Shown in pieces: positions 1 through 8,934 of a stretch of 16,799 nt of DNA. The stretch comes from Haplosporangium gracile. Lineage: Eukaryota > Mortierellomycota > Mortierellomycetes > Mortierellales > Mortierellaceae. The DNA lies in the NCBI GenBank assembly GCA_015499985.1, contig JAAAUF010000728.1:1-16799 (forward strand), read 5' to 3'. Position numbers and translations under genes: made by a program. The notes below the pieces were generated by a model that searched no databases, was not told the origin of the DNA, and saw only the letters and a program-made list of their open reading frames with translations. Positions within the stretch are counted from its first letter, which is position 1. Each line of letters starts with the position of its first letter.

Positions 1-147
1 AAAAAAAAAAAAAAAAACCATAGTTGCATCGAATGGCTCCCTTGGGCTTTTACTGGAGAAATAAAATTGTGTACAAAAAAATTTAACATAGTTGCACAGA
101 AAATATTTTAATTAGAAAATGGTATCGCCTATGGAGTGAGGGTATTT
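1..147. other. Window edge, ligase 3' flank
   Basis: A run of 17 A at 1-17 opens the window, followed by AT-rich sequence. An AATAAA lies on the plus strand at 60-65, the wrong strand for the ligase. A short word, CATAGTTGCA, occurs twice (near 19 and 88). No gene is seen. The A-run could be the end of an assembled contig. Confidence 0.4.
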
Positions 148-1679
148 CTAGTTCTTAGCGCGCTTGTTAGGATGGCTGTACTGTTGGAGATGGTCTGGGT
201 TCCGACGGTAACAGGCAGTTCCATATTTGCAAGGCTGTTGTTTCGAGGTGGTCGTTGTGTTGTCGTTGTCACTATCGTCATTCTTGTCAGACTTTTGCTG
301 GAGTGCCCGCTTGCGGTTTAAAGACGAGGTTGTAGTGGCGACAGATACAATAGAGCTGGAGGATGATGATGCTGAGTTTGAGCTGGGAGAGGAGGGACGG
401 GTATCAACTGGGTCGTCCTCGTCAGTGTCAACATTTACGTTTCCGCTGCCGTTGGTCTTGTCCTTGTCATTCTCGGCATCGTCACCACTGTCTCCTCCTT
501 GAAAGATGAGACTCTTCTGCTTGAGCAGCGAGACGACCTTCGCAGAGGTGGCAGCCTTGAGGGTTGGAGGAGTATAGGTCCTGCAGTAGTCGGCCCACTT
601 GACATCGATGCGCTCGCCAATGAATGTAGGGAAGCGGGGGTTGAGTTTGTTGCTCAGTTCCTGAAACTTGTAGGTAATGATTGTGCCGACCTTGGGGGGT
701 TTATCTCTCTGGGCGTCTGTAAATCCAGATCCGACCGAGAAGAGACGACCATCGGGGGTTTTGACTTCGAGATGACCCATGCGATGAGAGTTCTTGCCGG
801 AGCCTTTGACAATACCGACAACGATTGCTTCTTCGTCAAAGAAAGTCTTGACCTTGAGAAGTGTCTTTGATCTTTTGAACTCGTATCTTGACCTTGGGGC
901 TCTCAACTAGAGGAGGAGGAGGAGGAGGAGGAGGAAGCAAATTAAAAAAATAATTAAGGTCAGCATTTGTTTTGTTGGGCTTTAAGTCAACTGGCATACA
1001 GACAAAAAAAGGTATAGTTTCAACATACCATGATACCCTCACCACCGTGTGTCTGGAGGTGGTCGAGTTCACGAAGGAGATGAATCTTGGAGAGACACTT
1101 CTGGACAGGGACAATACGGGCATAGGGAGGGACCTTGTTGGAGGCAGCACTAGGATGTGAGGATTGAATAGCGTCCTTTCCAAAAGTGGGCATGATAGAC
1201 TTGAGGTAATCGAGACGCTTCTCATAGGTCAAGTCGAGTTTAGGGGCATCAAAGACTAGGTAGGTCATTTCCTTCCATTCGTCGGCACGATCAGCCTTTT
1301 GATTCTTAACGATGGAGATGCATTTTTGAAAACGACCGCGACCGAGCCAGAGTTCGCCGTCGAGGGGCTGATTTTTTGAAAGGTGTTCGCTGAAGAAGGG
1401 AGGAGCATAGAACTTGTTGCCTGCGCGGGAGTAGAAGTTTGTGCCGTCAAAGTATGCGCGCACACCGTCCTGTGAGAAACAGAGGGAGAGGAAATGAAGA
1501 AGAGCATGGATGGTTAGGATGAATGTGGAAAAGAATGTGCTGTGTATTTTTTGCAATAAGGAAGCCTGTGCTGTTGACAAACATACCAGTTTTTCAGCCA
1601 TCCAGTAGCCGGTGGGGTCGATGCCAGAGTCCTCAGTCCAGCTGTGAGCCAGCATAACCTGTTGCGCGTCCAGAGCCAT
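148..1679 (-). CDS. LigE-like ATP-dependent DNA ligase with C-terminal PBZ zinc finger (3 exons)
   Basis: The exons on the minus strand are 1679-1587, 1469-1029 and 906-148, joined by GT-AG introns of 117 and 122 nt, giving 430 residues. The adenylation domain shows ligase motif I as K30-L-D-G (K30 would be the AMP-bound lysine), motif III DGELW at 68-72, the FDAP segment near 104-107, motif IV GGEGIMLR at 173-180 and motif V LLKVK at 194-198. An OB-fold follows to about residue 282, including GSGFTDAQR. The whole core resembles compact bacterial LigE-type ligases and lacks the N-terminal DNA-binding domain of eukaryotic Lig1/3/4. A Ser/Asp/Thr-rich linker (about 283-403) leads to C404-x5-C410-x6-H417-x5-H423, a canonical PBZ finger that in other proteins binds poly(ADP-ribose). 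The inferred role is nick sealing in PAR-dependent DNA repair. The basic tail KRAK could aid nuclear import. The family call is firm; the repair role is inference. Confidence 0.9.
907..1028 (-). other. Ligase intron 2
   Basis: The donor GTATGT follows Met178 and the acceptor is a CTC-repeat pyrimidine tract ending CTAG, seen as a GAG repeat on the plus strand at about 910-936. Joining gives GEGIM-LRAPRS, the expected motif IV continuation, so the acceptor is well supported. Confidence 0.88.
1470..1586 (-). other. Ligase intron 1
   Basis: On the minus strand the donor is GTATGT after codon Leu31 and the acceptor is TTTCTCACAG before Asp32, in phase 0. A CCTAACC branch-like site lies upstream of a pyrimidine-rich stretch. 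Splicing rebuilds the catalytic K-L-D-G motif, which is otherwise broken. Confidence 0.88.
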
Positions 1680-1877
1680 TATTATTATTATTACTGGTTA
1701 GAAAGGAAGGTGGGTTGTTGATGCAAGATGAAAGTGAATGAAAGAATGAGTAGGTTGCTAGTGGAGATGAAGAGAGTGCTTAGGGAGTGCGAGTGATTGA
1801 GTAAGTGAGTGTGAGCGTGTGTTTGTGAGTTGATGAGGAGAGAAGATGATGTGCTCCTATTTATTCTCCATTATTGT

Positions 1878-1963
1878 TTTTGCCACCAAGGACCAAATGG
1901 TGGCAAAATGCCACATCTGGGCTGGAGTGTGTGTCAATTTAGAAGAAGAATCGTTTGCCACCA
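1878..1963. promoter_or_regulatory. Three PACE-like GGTGGCAAA elements
   Basis: GGTGGCAAA occurs exactly at 1899-1907 on the plus strand and as its reverse complement TTTGCCACC at 1879-1887 and 1954-1962. The first two form a perfect 11-nt inverted repeat (1878-1888 and 1898-1908) around a 9-nt spacer. In ascomycete yeasts this nonamer is the proteasome-associated control element bound by Rpn4, which also drives some DNA-repair genes. The elements lie 200-285 nt upstream of the ligase ATG, just beyond its TATA-like site, and about 0.9 kb from the hydrolase. The motif identity is seen directly; binding by an Rpn4-like factor in this lineage is inference. Confidence 0.6.
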
Positions 1964-2513
1964 TTTTTGAGATGGCGACTCAGGGCGGTGCTCCACACTC
2001 CAATGGAATAAAAATAACATGAAGTATTTTTCACTCGTACGAACTGCACACCCCGCCTGCAGCTTGCATTTGAGTCCATCACCCCGCTCACTTCCTCTAG
2101 CACAAGTCGCGTCGCGTGGTCAATTGCTCCACAACAACAGCAACACCGCAGTCTCCTTCTTCTTCATCATCATTCTCCATCGCGTTCTTTATGTACCCAT
2201 TCTTGGCAGTCAAGTCCGAAGGAGGAAGGAAACAAAGAACCTTGTCTTTTTTTTTGTTCCTTCCTTCCCCCGCCTTGTGCCTCCTCCAAACCATGCTCCT
2301 GCCCTGCTGCAAATTCGGCAAATTCGACTGCCGAGATGAATGATTCTCTGACACGTGATGGATCGCCTGCAATAAAAAAACCCCTTTTGAACAAATGTTT
2401 ACTTTGTCAAAGGGAAGTGATCGCAAGAAGAAGAAAAAGGCATCGATCGTTGTCGTCGATATCCATTGACAATCGATAACGGAGAGTGAGAGTGCAAGAA
2501 AAAAGATGAGTGT

Positions 2514-2548
2514 GGAGAAGAGAGAGAAAGAGAGAGAGAGAAAGAGAG
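2514..2548. repeat. GA-rich simple repeat
   Basis: A near-perfect (GA)n/(AAGA) purine tract lies about 300 nt upstream of the hydrolase start. Such tracts are frequent in upstream regions in this window and may simply be microsatellite. Confidence 0.8.
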
Positions 2549-2685
2549 CATGGTAATAGTTTCCCTGCTGACAGAGCAGCAATTGAAATCGTTCCTGTTC
2601 ATTCTTGAACCCCTTTTTTTCATCCTCCCGTCCGGCTCGAACTCATTTCTGTGTTCACTTTCAAAATTCTCTCGGCTGCCTCTCT

Positions 2686-2765
2686 CCACTTCCTCTTTCT
2701 TCTCTTTCTGTTTTTTCTTGTCTTTTTTTTTTTCTTTTCTTTCTCTTGTTTTCTTTCTTTTCTTC
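2686..2765. repeat. Pyrimidine-rich T/C tract upstream of the hydrolase
   Basis: Nearly uninterrupted T and C ends about 85 nt before the hydrolase ATG. In fungi such tracts often mark the core promoter and the transcription start downstream of it. Confidence 0.7.
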
Positions 2766-2848
2766 ATTAACCCCTCGACGATCATTGCGATTCCCCTTCT
2801 TTACTCTCGTTACCTTTCATTTGTACATTCCCTCCTCCATTAACACTC

Positions 2849-4090
2849 ATGTCGGCAGCCAAGCAACACACTCCTGCTAAGAAAAAGGCCTCCAGCTCAT
2901 ACAAGCCCCAACCAATCGTACTCACCGCACTCGACGGATACCTGCTCAGCGGCTCCCTCTTCCTCCCTCCAGGACCCATCGTCACCTCTCGCTCTCCTAC
3001 ATCTCAACCCTCCAGCCATGACAACTCCAACCTCGCCGAGGGTGCAACCCACAAGCAGGACGTCGAGGCCCTGACAAAAGTCGTCATCATCAGCGCTGCC
3101 ACAGCCACGATCCAGGACTTTTACTTCAAGTTTGCGATCTACCTCTCTCAGGAACTTGGATTCATCGTCGTTTCCTATGACAGCCGCGGCATCGGTCGCT
3201 CCCTCCCTGAATCTGAATCACTCCAATTCCTCAAGGCTGCTGCTGATAATGGACCCCTCCCCACCACCGGCAGTACCCCATCGCCGCCCTTGCCTCCCAA
3301 ATCGACTTCAGCCAGCAATGGATCGGCAGCGGACTCGTCGATCGACAAGGATAAAAAGAAGAAGGACGATAAAAAGAAAAAGAACCCATTGATCGGATTC
3401 GAGGCAACGATCGTTGAATGGTCGACCAAGGATCTCCCCGGCGTCTTTAACTATGTCCTCCAGCACTTCCCCGACAGCCCCACACTCTTTGTCGGACATT
3501 CCGTCGGAGGACATATCTTGCCTGGACTTGACTCTTACTATACCCGGAATCTGGAACGTGTCCTCTTTGTCAGTGTCACGTCGGCCTACTGGCGCCACAT
3601 GAACAGTCCGCTGTTCACCTACTGGTTCTTCCACATAGCGTCGCCGATCGTTAATAGGCATTATGGATACTACCCGGGCAAAACGCTTTGGGGCTCGATG
3701 GAGGACATGCCGACGGGATGTCTCGAGACATGGGGCTTCTGGAGCAAGCACAGAGACTACATGCTGGGCGGGAACCCCGAGTGGAAGCCCAACTTTGAGC
3801 TCTTCAAGGTGCCGATCTATTCAATCTACTTTTCGGACGACGACTTTTCGTCGACGTCGGCGCCGATCATTATGGATTTGATCCCGAACACGCAGAAGAG
3901 ATGTGTCGGTGTCAGGCCAGTTGAGGATCTGAACATGAAGAAGGTCGGACATATGGGATTCTTTTTCAATTCGTGCAAGCAAAAGCTGTGGGACTCTGTT
4001 GTGCGGTCGTGGTTCGTCGATGGTCGTGCGCTGGATATCGAGGCCATCCGGGAGCATGCCGCATTGGAGAGTAGCTATGCTCGCTTGTAA
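2849..4090 (+). CDS. Alpha/beta hydrolase (COG4757-like), intronless
   Basis: A single exon encodes 413 residues. The nucleophile elbow is G216-H-S218-V-G-G; the acid is probably in the D330-D-D-F segment (YFSDDDF) and the base is H368 in VGHMGFF, together a full Ser-Asp-His triad. VVSYDSRGIGRS (about 107-118), the SAYWRHM region and the PGKTLWG...EDMPTG segment match the COG4757 predicted alpha/beta-hydrolase family as I know it. The substrate is not predictable. Against a compact bacterial relative it carries an extra low-complexity stretch at about 120-180 (Pro/Ser-rich, then alternating Asp/Lys) between the RGIGRS strand and the helix before the elbow. The N-terminal 18 residues are basic and Ser-rich with no signal peptide, so a soluble protein is likely. 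The ATG context is C at -1, and it is the first ATG matching the family fold. Confidence 0.9.
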   Translation: MSAAKQHTPAKKKASSSYKPQPIVLTALDGYLLSGSLFLPPGPIVTSRSPTSQPSSHDNSNLAEGATHKQDVEALTKVVIISAATATIQDFYFKFAIYLSQELGFIVVSYDSRGIGRSLPESESLQFLKAAADNGPLPTTGSTPSPPLPPKSTSASNGSAADSSIDKDKKKKDDKKKKNPLIGFEATIVEWSTKDLPGVFNYVLQHFPDSPTLFVGHSVGGHILPGLDSYYTRNLERVLFVSVTSAYWRHMNSPLFTYWFFHIASPIVNRHYGYYPGKTLWGSMEDMPTGCLETWGFWSKHRDYMLGGNPEWKPNFELFKVPIYSIYFSDDDFSSTSAPIIMDLIPNTQKRCVGVRPVEDLNMKKVGHMGFFFNSCKQKLWDSVVRSWFVDGRALDIEAIREHAALESSYARL

Positions 4091-4549
4091 AATATCTTTT
4101 TTCCCCCTTTTGAATTAAAAAATTATCATGTGACCCGAATATGATTGTCGCCTTTTTTTTTTGTTTGTCTTTTTTCTTTTGAGCCGCACGTCGTTCGCTC
4201 GTTTCTCTGTTAAACTCATCGAAGCTGCACCTCCGCGTTGGCCGAACACGCGGACGACCGACACCAGGCTACAAAAACACAAGGCCCAGGAAGACCTTCG
4301 GACCAGTACACCAAAAGGGATCATCACCATCGATCCCAGTAACCATTCAAACCCAGGATTACTCCACCTTCATCACTCAGCAAAACCACTTGGTCCATTA
4401 CACCCACACAACCATTACTCTATCACTTCAACAAGCTTTGCCCACTAAAACATTCGCGAAGAGACGCCACCAACCAACCAATCCATCAGGAAGACTCCTC
4501 TTCCATTCCATCGTGCCACCTCCGGAAGGCCATCAACCCGCCTTTCCCA
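4091..4549. promoter_or_regulatory. Hydrolase 3' flank and Rap1 upstream region
   Basis: An AT-rich stretch right after the hydrolase stop (around 4113-4125) and a T-run (about 4152-4162) form the likely 3' end. The rest up to 4549 is AC-rich and probably the Rap1 5' UTR/promoter. No clear TATA box is seen. Overlapping short frames here (4161-4448, 4390-4710) are not in the Rap1 frame and look non-coding. Confidence 0.45.
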
Positions 4550-5471
4550 ATGGCAAAGTTGTTATCCCAAAATACCGCTCATCAGGGCTCAGAACAGCCT
4601 CTCCAGACACCAACAACGGCTCCCAGAAGCGTCTCTTCAGTAAAAACAAAAACAAGCAAACAGATCTTTGTGGACCCGAAAGGATGGCCATTACAAATTT
4701 GCGTCTCTAAAACTGTTCCCGACCGTGAGTCCGTAGAGTCAAAAATCAGGGTACGTGTTCAGCCCCCTCCAGTTCTTTGTCCAAGGAATATTTATTTTGA
4801 ACCGCACCTACTGAGAACGTTGATCACACCTTCTCTTTTATTCACACAAAAATTGTTTCTTTTTATCACGCTAGGAATACGGAGGTATCCCGACCTATGA
4901 AAAAAGTAAGGCTGTCATAAAGCTGGGAGCGCCAGGACGGAGTACACAAGAGATTATGTTCTCAGTGGATTGGGTAGACGATTGTATAAAGAACCAAAGG
5001 CTTATTGAGCTCGACACGTTCGCATACCGGTTGGGAATCGCTGTCAAGAATACCCGAAGGCCCTTTTCACGCGAGGATGATAAGCTACTCGAGGAGTTTG
5101 TCAAGTCCAAGAGGGCAGAGAATGCCCCTATTAACGGGAACAAGGTTTACGAGGATTTTGCAGAACAGGTAAAGTTTCTTTTTTTCGTGCCTGGATAAAT
5201 GACAGCATGCGTATGCGTCTCTCGTCTTTACAATTAACATTATTTTTTATCATTCTAATGAATCAACCCGGTTGATATAGTACACCCATCACACGGCGCA
5301 GTCTTGGAGAGAGCGTGCGGTCAATGTTCTGATGCTGACAAGAGATCAATCACCCTACGAGGCGAGCAAGGCAAAGCGGGAGGAAGCCAGGAGGTTAATG
5401 CAGGAAAAAGCGGCGGCCGACAAGAAAATGTTGGAGACTGAACAAAAGAAACTTCTGGAGCTTCAGGAGCT

Positions 5472-5504
<33 letters not shown>

Positions 5505-8202
5505 GAAACAGAAACAACAGAAGGCAACTCAGCAGACACGGACCGGAAACGCATACAGCACAGTTGAAAGCAACATCAAAGTTGTCGGCAGCGATTCAGA
5601 AGAAGACGGAGATGAGGCGAGGCGGGAACCGGAACCGTCGTCTCAGTTCTTTACACAACAGTTTCCAAATTCCCAGCGATCTATACTTGATTTGTCTGAC
5701 ATCGCGTCGACTGATTCTGAGGATCGAAGACACAAGACCGAGAGGGACGCTCTCATAGCTCGTCGTCGCAGCCACCCGGCCTCCCAGACGAGTACGGCTC
5801 AGTTACCCGAATTTCCAGCTACGCAGCCACTGGATATGGAGATTATGCCAAGTCAAAAGATTCTACTCGGCGAATCATCACCATCGCCGCCAGCACGATC
5901 TCCACCAACACGATTGGTTGAGCCGAAAGACGCTTCTCCAGCTTTTGACAAGGGTTTCCGGCAGGATCAGGATTACAGCTACGATGTTCCTTCTAACAGC
6001 AACCACACCAGCCCTGTCTCACGCAATGGCGGCACCAGCAACATGGATATCCTCAACACGACAGCCGGTCAATACCATCCTAGTGATGCAGACGAAAGCG
6101 ACATTTCTGAGCCAAAGCGTCCCCAGCCATCTCCTCAGGGAAGGAGATTGGTCAAAGCAGTCATGACTCGACCTGCCACAGTGTCTCCGGTCTCTAAGAG
6201 GATAGCGTCACCAGATTTACTTCAGAATTCAACATTGAAGCGGAATTCAAGGAGGTCTCTGCCGAACAGGAGTTGGAAACATAATGTCCATTTAGACGAG
6301 CGGAAAACGGTAGAAACACCTACAGAGGACGATTTAGTTGCTGCACAGGATCCGCCCACTTCACCGTCGCTATCTGCCTGGAGAAACTCCCCCCAAGCAC
6401 ACCTCTCGATACCCAACACCCTTTCAGTCCCCAACCAAGATGTGTCTGCTTCCGCGAGTCAAAGCGATGCGCCTGACATGGACGCCTTGCATGGTCCAGT
6501 TGTTGTTGACGATACACAAGAGACAGTGACGGTCAAGAACACGCACGATGACCCTGTCATCGAGGATCCGCGAGTCGAGTCGGATGTGGAGGACATAGAG
6601 AACGAGGCTGTATTGGACGACTGGCAGGACGAGCTGGTGCAGGACGATTCCTGCGACGACCCTACGGAGCAGGACCCAGTGGATGAACTAGATATGGTGG
6701 GATTGCACAATGCAGCAAATGTATCTGGGCAGGATTACAACAGCGACTTGACGGATGAGGACGATAAGACTATTGAGCAGAGGATATTGGAAAAAAGACA
6801 GCATCGGAAGTTGCCTTCTCCCAATCCACGAGAGCAGAAGCCATTATCGCTCACCCCAATCCCTGCAGACAACCATGCATCCGAGATGCAGAAAGCCCGG
6901 GACTTGGATGACGATCACTCGACATACAAGCTCCCTGCCAAGCTACTCTCTCGTCCTCCCACTCAGCGACACCAAAAGCAGATGTCCCAGACTATCTGGA
7001 GCGGAGGAATGTCGTTCCAGTTCAAGAAACGGTCTGTTTTCAGTCCTGGTCTGGAGGGAGGTGGGAGTGCCACCAGCTCGATCCCAGTGTCAAGAGAAGT
7101 GTCGGTTCCAGTGTCAAGGGAGGCCTCGGTCCCAGCGACTGATGATGAATTGTTGCAGGATGAGGCGGAGACTGATCGATTATCGTTTTCACACAAGAGT
7201 CAGGAAGCGCATGCTGAGGGTTCGGGAACATCGGGAACTCAGGAGCATGACTTTAGCGTCCAGGTCGAAGTGACGAAGACCCTGACTGTCACCGAGTCGA
7301 ATGAGACGACGTTCACTGATGAATTTAACGCGCTCGTGGCGGTGAAGGGCGAGCTGGAGGACAATGTTGCTGTTGGAGATCCAGAGGAAGAAGAAGATTA
7401 CGAGCAATTAGGCAAGACTGACCAGCGAACGAGCGATGCAGCGCAGGAGACCCAGGAGGGAGCCCATGTCTCACCAACGGCTGCCCCACCGTCTGGTACC
7501 CCAAAATCAGTATTCGAGCAAGTTACAATGGAGGCGTCAGCACTTTCGTCGGGAACAGAGTTCAAGGACGTTATGCTGGACTACTACTCCAGAGAGGGCG
7601 AGGATGAGTCATCGGATAGGCGACAGGAACGAGAGCAGTTGTTATTGTATCTGCGCGATCTGTACCGTAAAGAGATCCGGATATTGATGCTGCATGAGCT
7701 TGTACCAGCGTTGAGGTCCATTGATGTTCTGGATGCCTGTAGTGGAGACCTTGAGCTGGCTCAGATTCTTATCAGCAAAGGCATGACAGGTAACATAGAA
7801 CAGCAATGGTGTTATTTCTTATTTTCTTGGAAGGAGTAAGGTTCCTGCGGTGGAGGTATTAGACTATGCTTATGTATGTATGTACTTACCCCATTACTGT
7901 GCATGTAATCGCTTCTTTTTGTATTATCAATAGAGGAGATTGAGGACCGGTTTTGGACGCGGGCAGACGATTACAAACTGTATTCGAGGAAGAACGAGGA
8001 CGTAGAAAGTCTACTTGGGAAATATTCTGCAATAGAGGTAGTTCATAGGACCACGTACTTGACCAAGACCCGACAGGAAGCCAAGCAGTTCAAGATGGCT
8101 CCCGACGCGATGGAGAAGTCGGGGTTGTTGAAGCGCGCACGAGGACGGTTTGGTGGACGAGGAGAATCCAAAAGACAACGGATTGAAGAAGGTGCCCAGT
8201 GA
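4550..8202 (+). CDS. RAP1: Telomere-binding protein Rap1 (BRCT-Myb-RCT), 4 exons
   Basis: The exons are 4550-4750, 4875-5168, 5281-7789 and 7934-8202, giving 1090 residues. An N-terminal BRCT fold (about 38-120) includes YGGIPT and FSVDWVDDCI. A Rap1-type Myb domain follows at about 127-185, recognised by RRPFSREDDKLLEEFV, GNKVYEDFAE and THHTAQSWRER. Next come a charged, coiled-coil-like helix (about 190-230), 11 glutamines at 230-240, and a very long disordered, acidic, Ser/Pro/Gln-rich middle. The C-terminal RCT module (about 955-1050) reads ACSGDLELAQILISKGMT then EEIEDRFWTRADDY. A basic, Gly/Arg-rich tail of about 40 residues (GRFGGRGESKRQR) extends past the RCT. Rap1 proteins bind telomeres directly or through TRF/Taz1-like partners and control telomere length, silencing and end protection. 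A single Myb suggests recruitment by a partner rather than strong direct binding, which is inference. Exon phases all agree. Confidence 0.92.
4751..4874 (+). other. Rap1 intron 1
   Basis: Donor GTACGT and acceptor CACGCTAG give a phase 0, 124-nt intron within the BRCT domain. The join restores the BRCT glycine pair (KIR-EYGG). Confidence 0.85.
5169..5280 (+). other. Rap1 intron 2
   Basis: Donor GTAAAG, a TTCTAAT branch-like site and acceptor GATATAG give a phase 0, 112-nt intron. It splits the Myb domain between FAEQ and YTHHTAQSW. Confidence 0.87.
5473..5505 (+). repeat. (CAA)n polyglutamine microsatellite in Rap1
   Basis: Ten CAA codons and one CAG encode Gln 230-240, followed by KQKQQ. 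It is almost pure CAA and therefore likely to vary in length between strains. Confidence 0.95.
7084..7131 (+). repeat. Two tandem 24-nt units in Rap1 linker
   Basis: Units 7084-7107 and 7108-7131 both encode P-V-S-R-E-(V/A)-S-V, and a degenerate start of a third follows. The repeat lies in the disordered linker. Confidence 0.85.
7790..7933 (+). other. Rap1 intron 3
   Basis: Donor GTAACA and acceptor ATCAATAG give a phase 1, 144-nt intron inside the RCT. The split codon becomes GAG. If the intron is retained, translation runs 16 codons into it and stops at 7837-7839, losing the second half of the RCT. Confidence 0.87.
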
Positions 8203-8531
8203 TTGATGGCGCGGCACAGTCGTAAAAGGTTTACCAGGAGCTTGTCGAGAAGCATCATGTCAGCAAATAATGATAGCGACGTACGACGCACGATAAAAAT
8301 ACTTATTGCGGTTTAACATCGTCGTCCATTGGATACAACCTACAGCAACGACAACGTCCCTTTTGATCCCGACACCATGGATGTTTATATGGTTTTTTGT
8401 TCTCATCGTTTTGAAGGAAGAAAAGGTAAATGTACACTTTTTTTGGTGGTGATGGTTTGACTCTGGTGAACGAAGCGCTCCCAGTTTGGCACCCAGATCA
8501 GGCGTCACCGTGTCTCATCTGCGGGCAAAAC

Positions 8532-8539
8532 GAGAGAGG

Positions 8540-8588
<49 letters not shown>
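8532..8588. repeat. (GA)n simple repeat
   Basis: This is a purine tract of GA with occasional AA or GG interruptions between Rap1 and the acetyltransferase. It resembles the GA tract at 2514-2548. Confidence 0.9.
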
Positions 8589-8927
8589 CACAGAGAAGAC
8601 AAAAACAAAAGTCCGTTTAGCGCATAAGTGCATGATTGCACAATTGAACGTTGTGAGCGCGGGGTGGGCGTTATTTCATCCTTGTCGTTTGCATTGTCGA
8701 CATGTCAACATTGTCTGTGGGTAAGAAAAAGTACCCGTTCAGTCGGTACAGTACACCAAGCCATAGCGTCATCCTCTGTCATTTTTTTTTTTTTTTGATC
8801 TGTGGTTTCGGCACTCTCTCACGCTCCCCTTTCTTTCTTCCTTCTCCTTCTCTCTTCTTCTTTCTTTCCTTCCTTTCCTTCCTTCACTTTCCCTCTTATT
8901 CTTTCCTTTCTCTTTTTCACGAATGAC

Positions 8928-8934
8928 TATATAA
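8928..8934 (+). promoter_or_regulatory. TATA box for the GNAT gene
   Basis: TATATAA lies 98 nt before the ATG and directly after a long pyrimidine tract, a usual arrangement for a fungal core promoter. The alternative TTTATATC at 8958-8965 is weaker. Confidence 0.55.

Larger units (their letters stand above)
1680..2848. promoter_or_regulatory. Divergent intergenic region between ligase and hydrolase
   Basis: No coding gene is supported in this 1.17 kb gap. Next to the ligase start is a short ATT repeat (1679-1693). A TATA-like AATAAATAG lies on the minus strand at 1865-1857, followed by three PACE-like elements (1878-1963). A CACGTG (ATCACGTG on the minus strand) sits at 2352-2359. Toward the hydrolase come a GA repeat (2514-2548) and a T/C-rich tract (about 2686-2765), typical of fungal upstream regions. 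Open frames here, such as the minus frame 2097-2582, are low-complexity and match nothing I recognise. Confidence 0.6.

Noticed and set aside
227..870. Plus-strand frames over the ligase third exon
   Set aside because: They are shadows of the minus-strand gene, whose frame carries the OB fold and PBZ residues.
1780..1785. TTAGGG near the ligase, as a possible telomere repeat
   Set aside because: It is a single copy without tandem context.
2097..2582. Minus-strand open frame of 161 codons in the ligase-hydrolase gap
   Set aside because: Its product is low-complexity (Leu/Phe/Ser runs from GA/CT tracts), overlaps many other short frames, and has no recognisable motif or family.
4161..4710. 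Upstream frames as an N-terminal extension of Rap1
   Set aside because: They are not in the Rap1 frame, and the ATG at 4550 already gives a plausible short leader before the BRCT domain.
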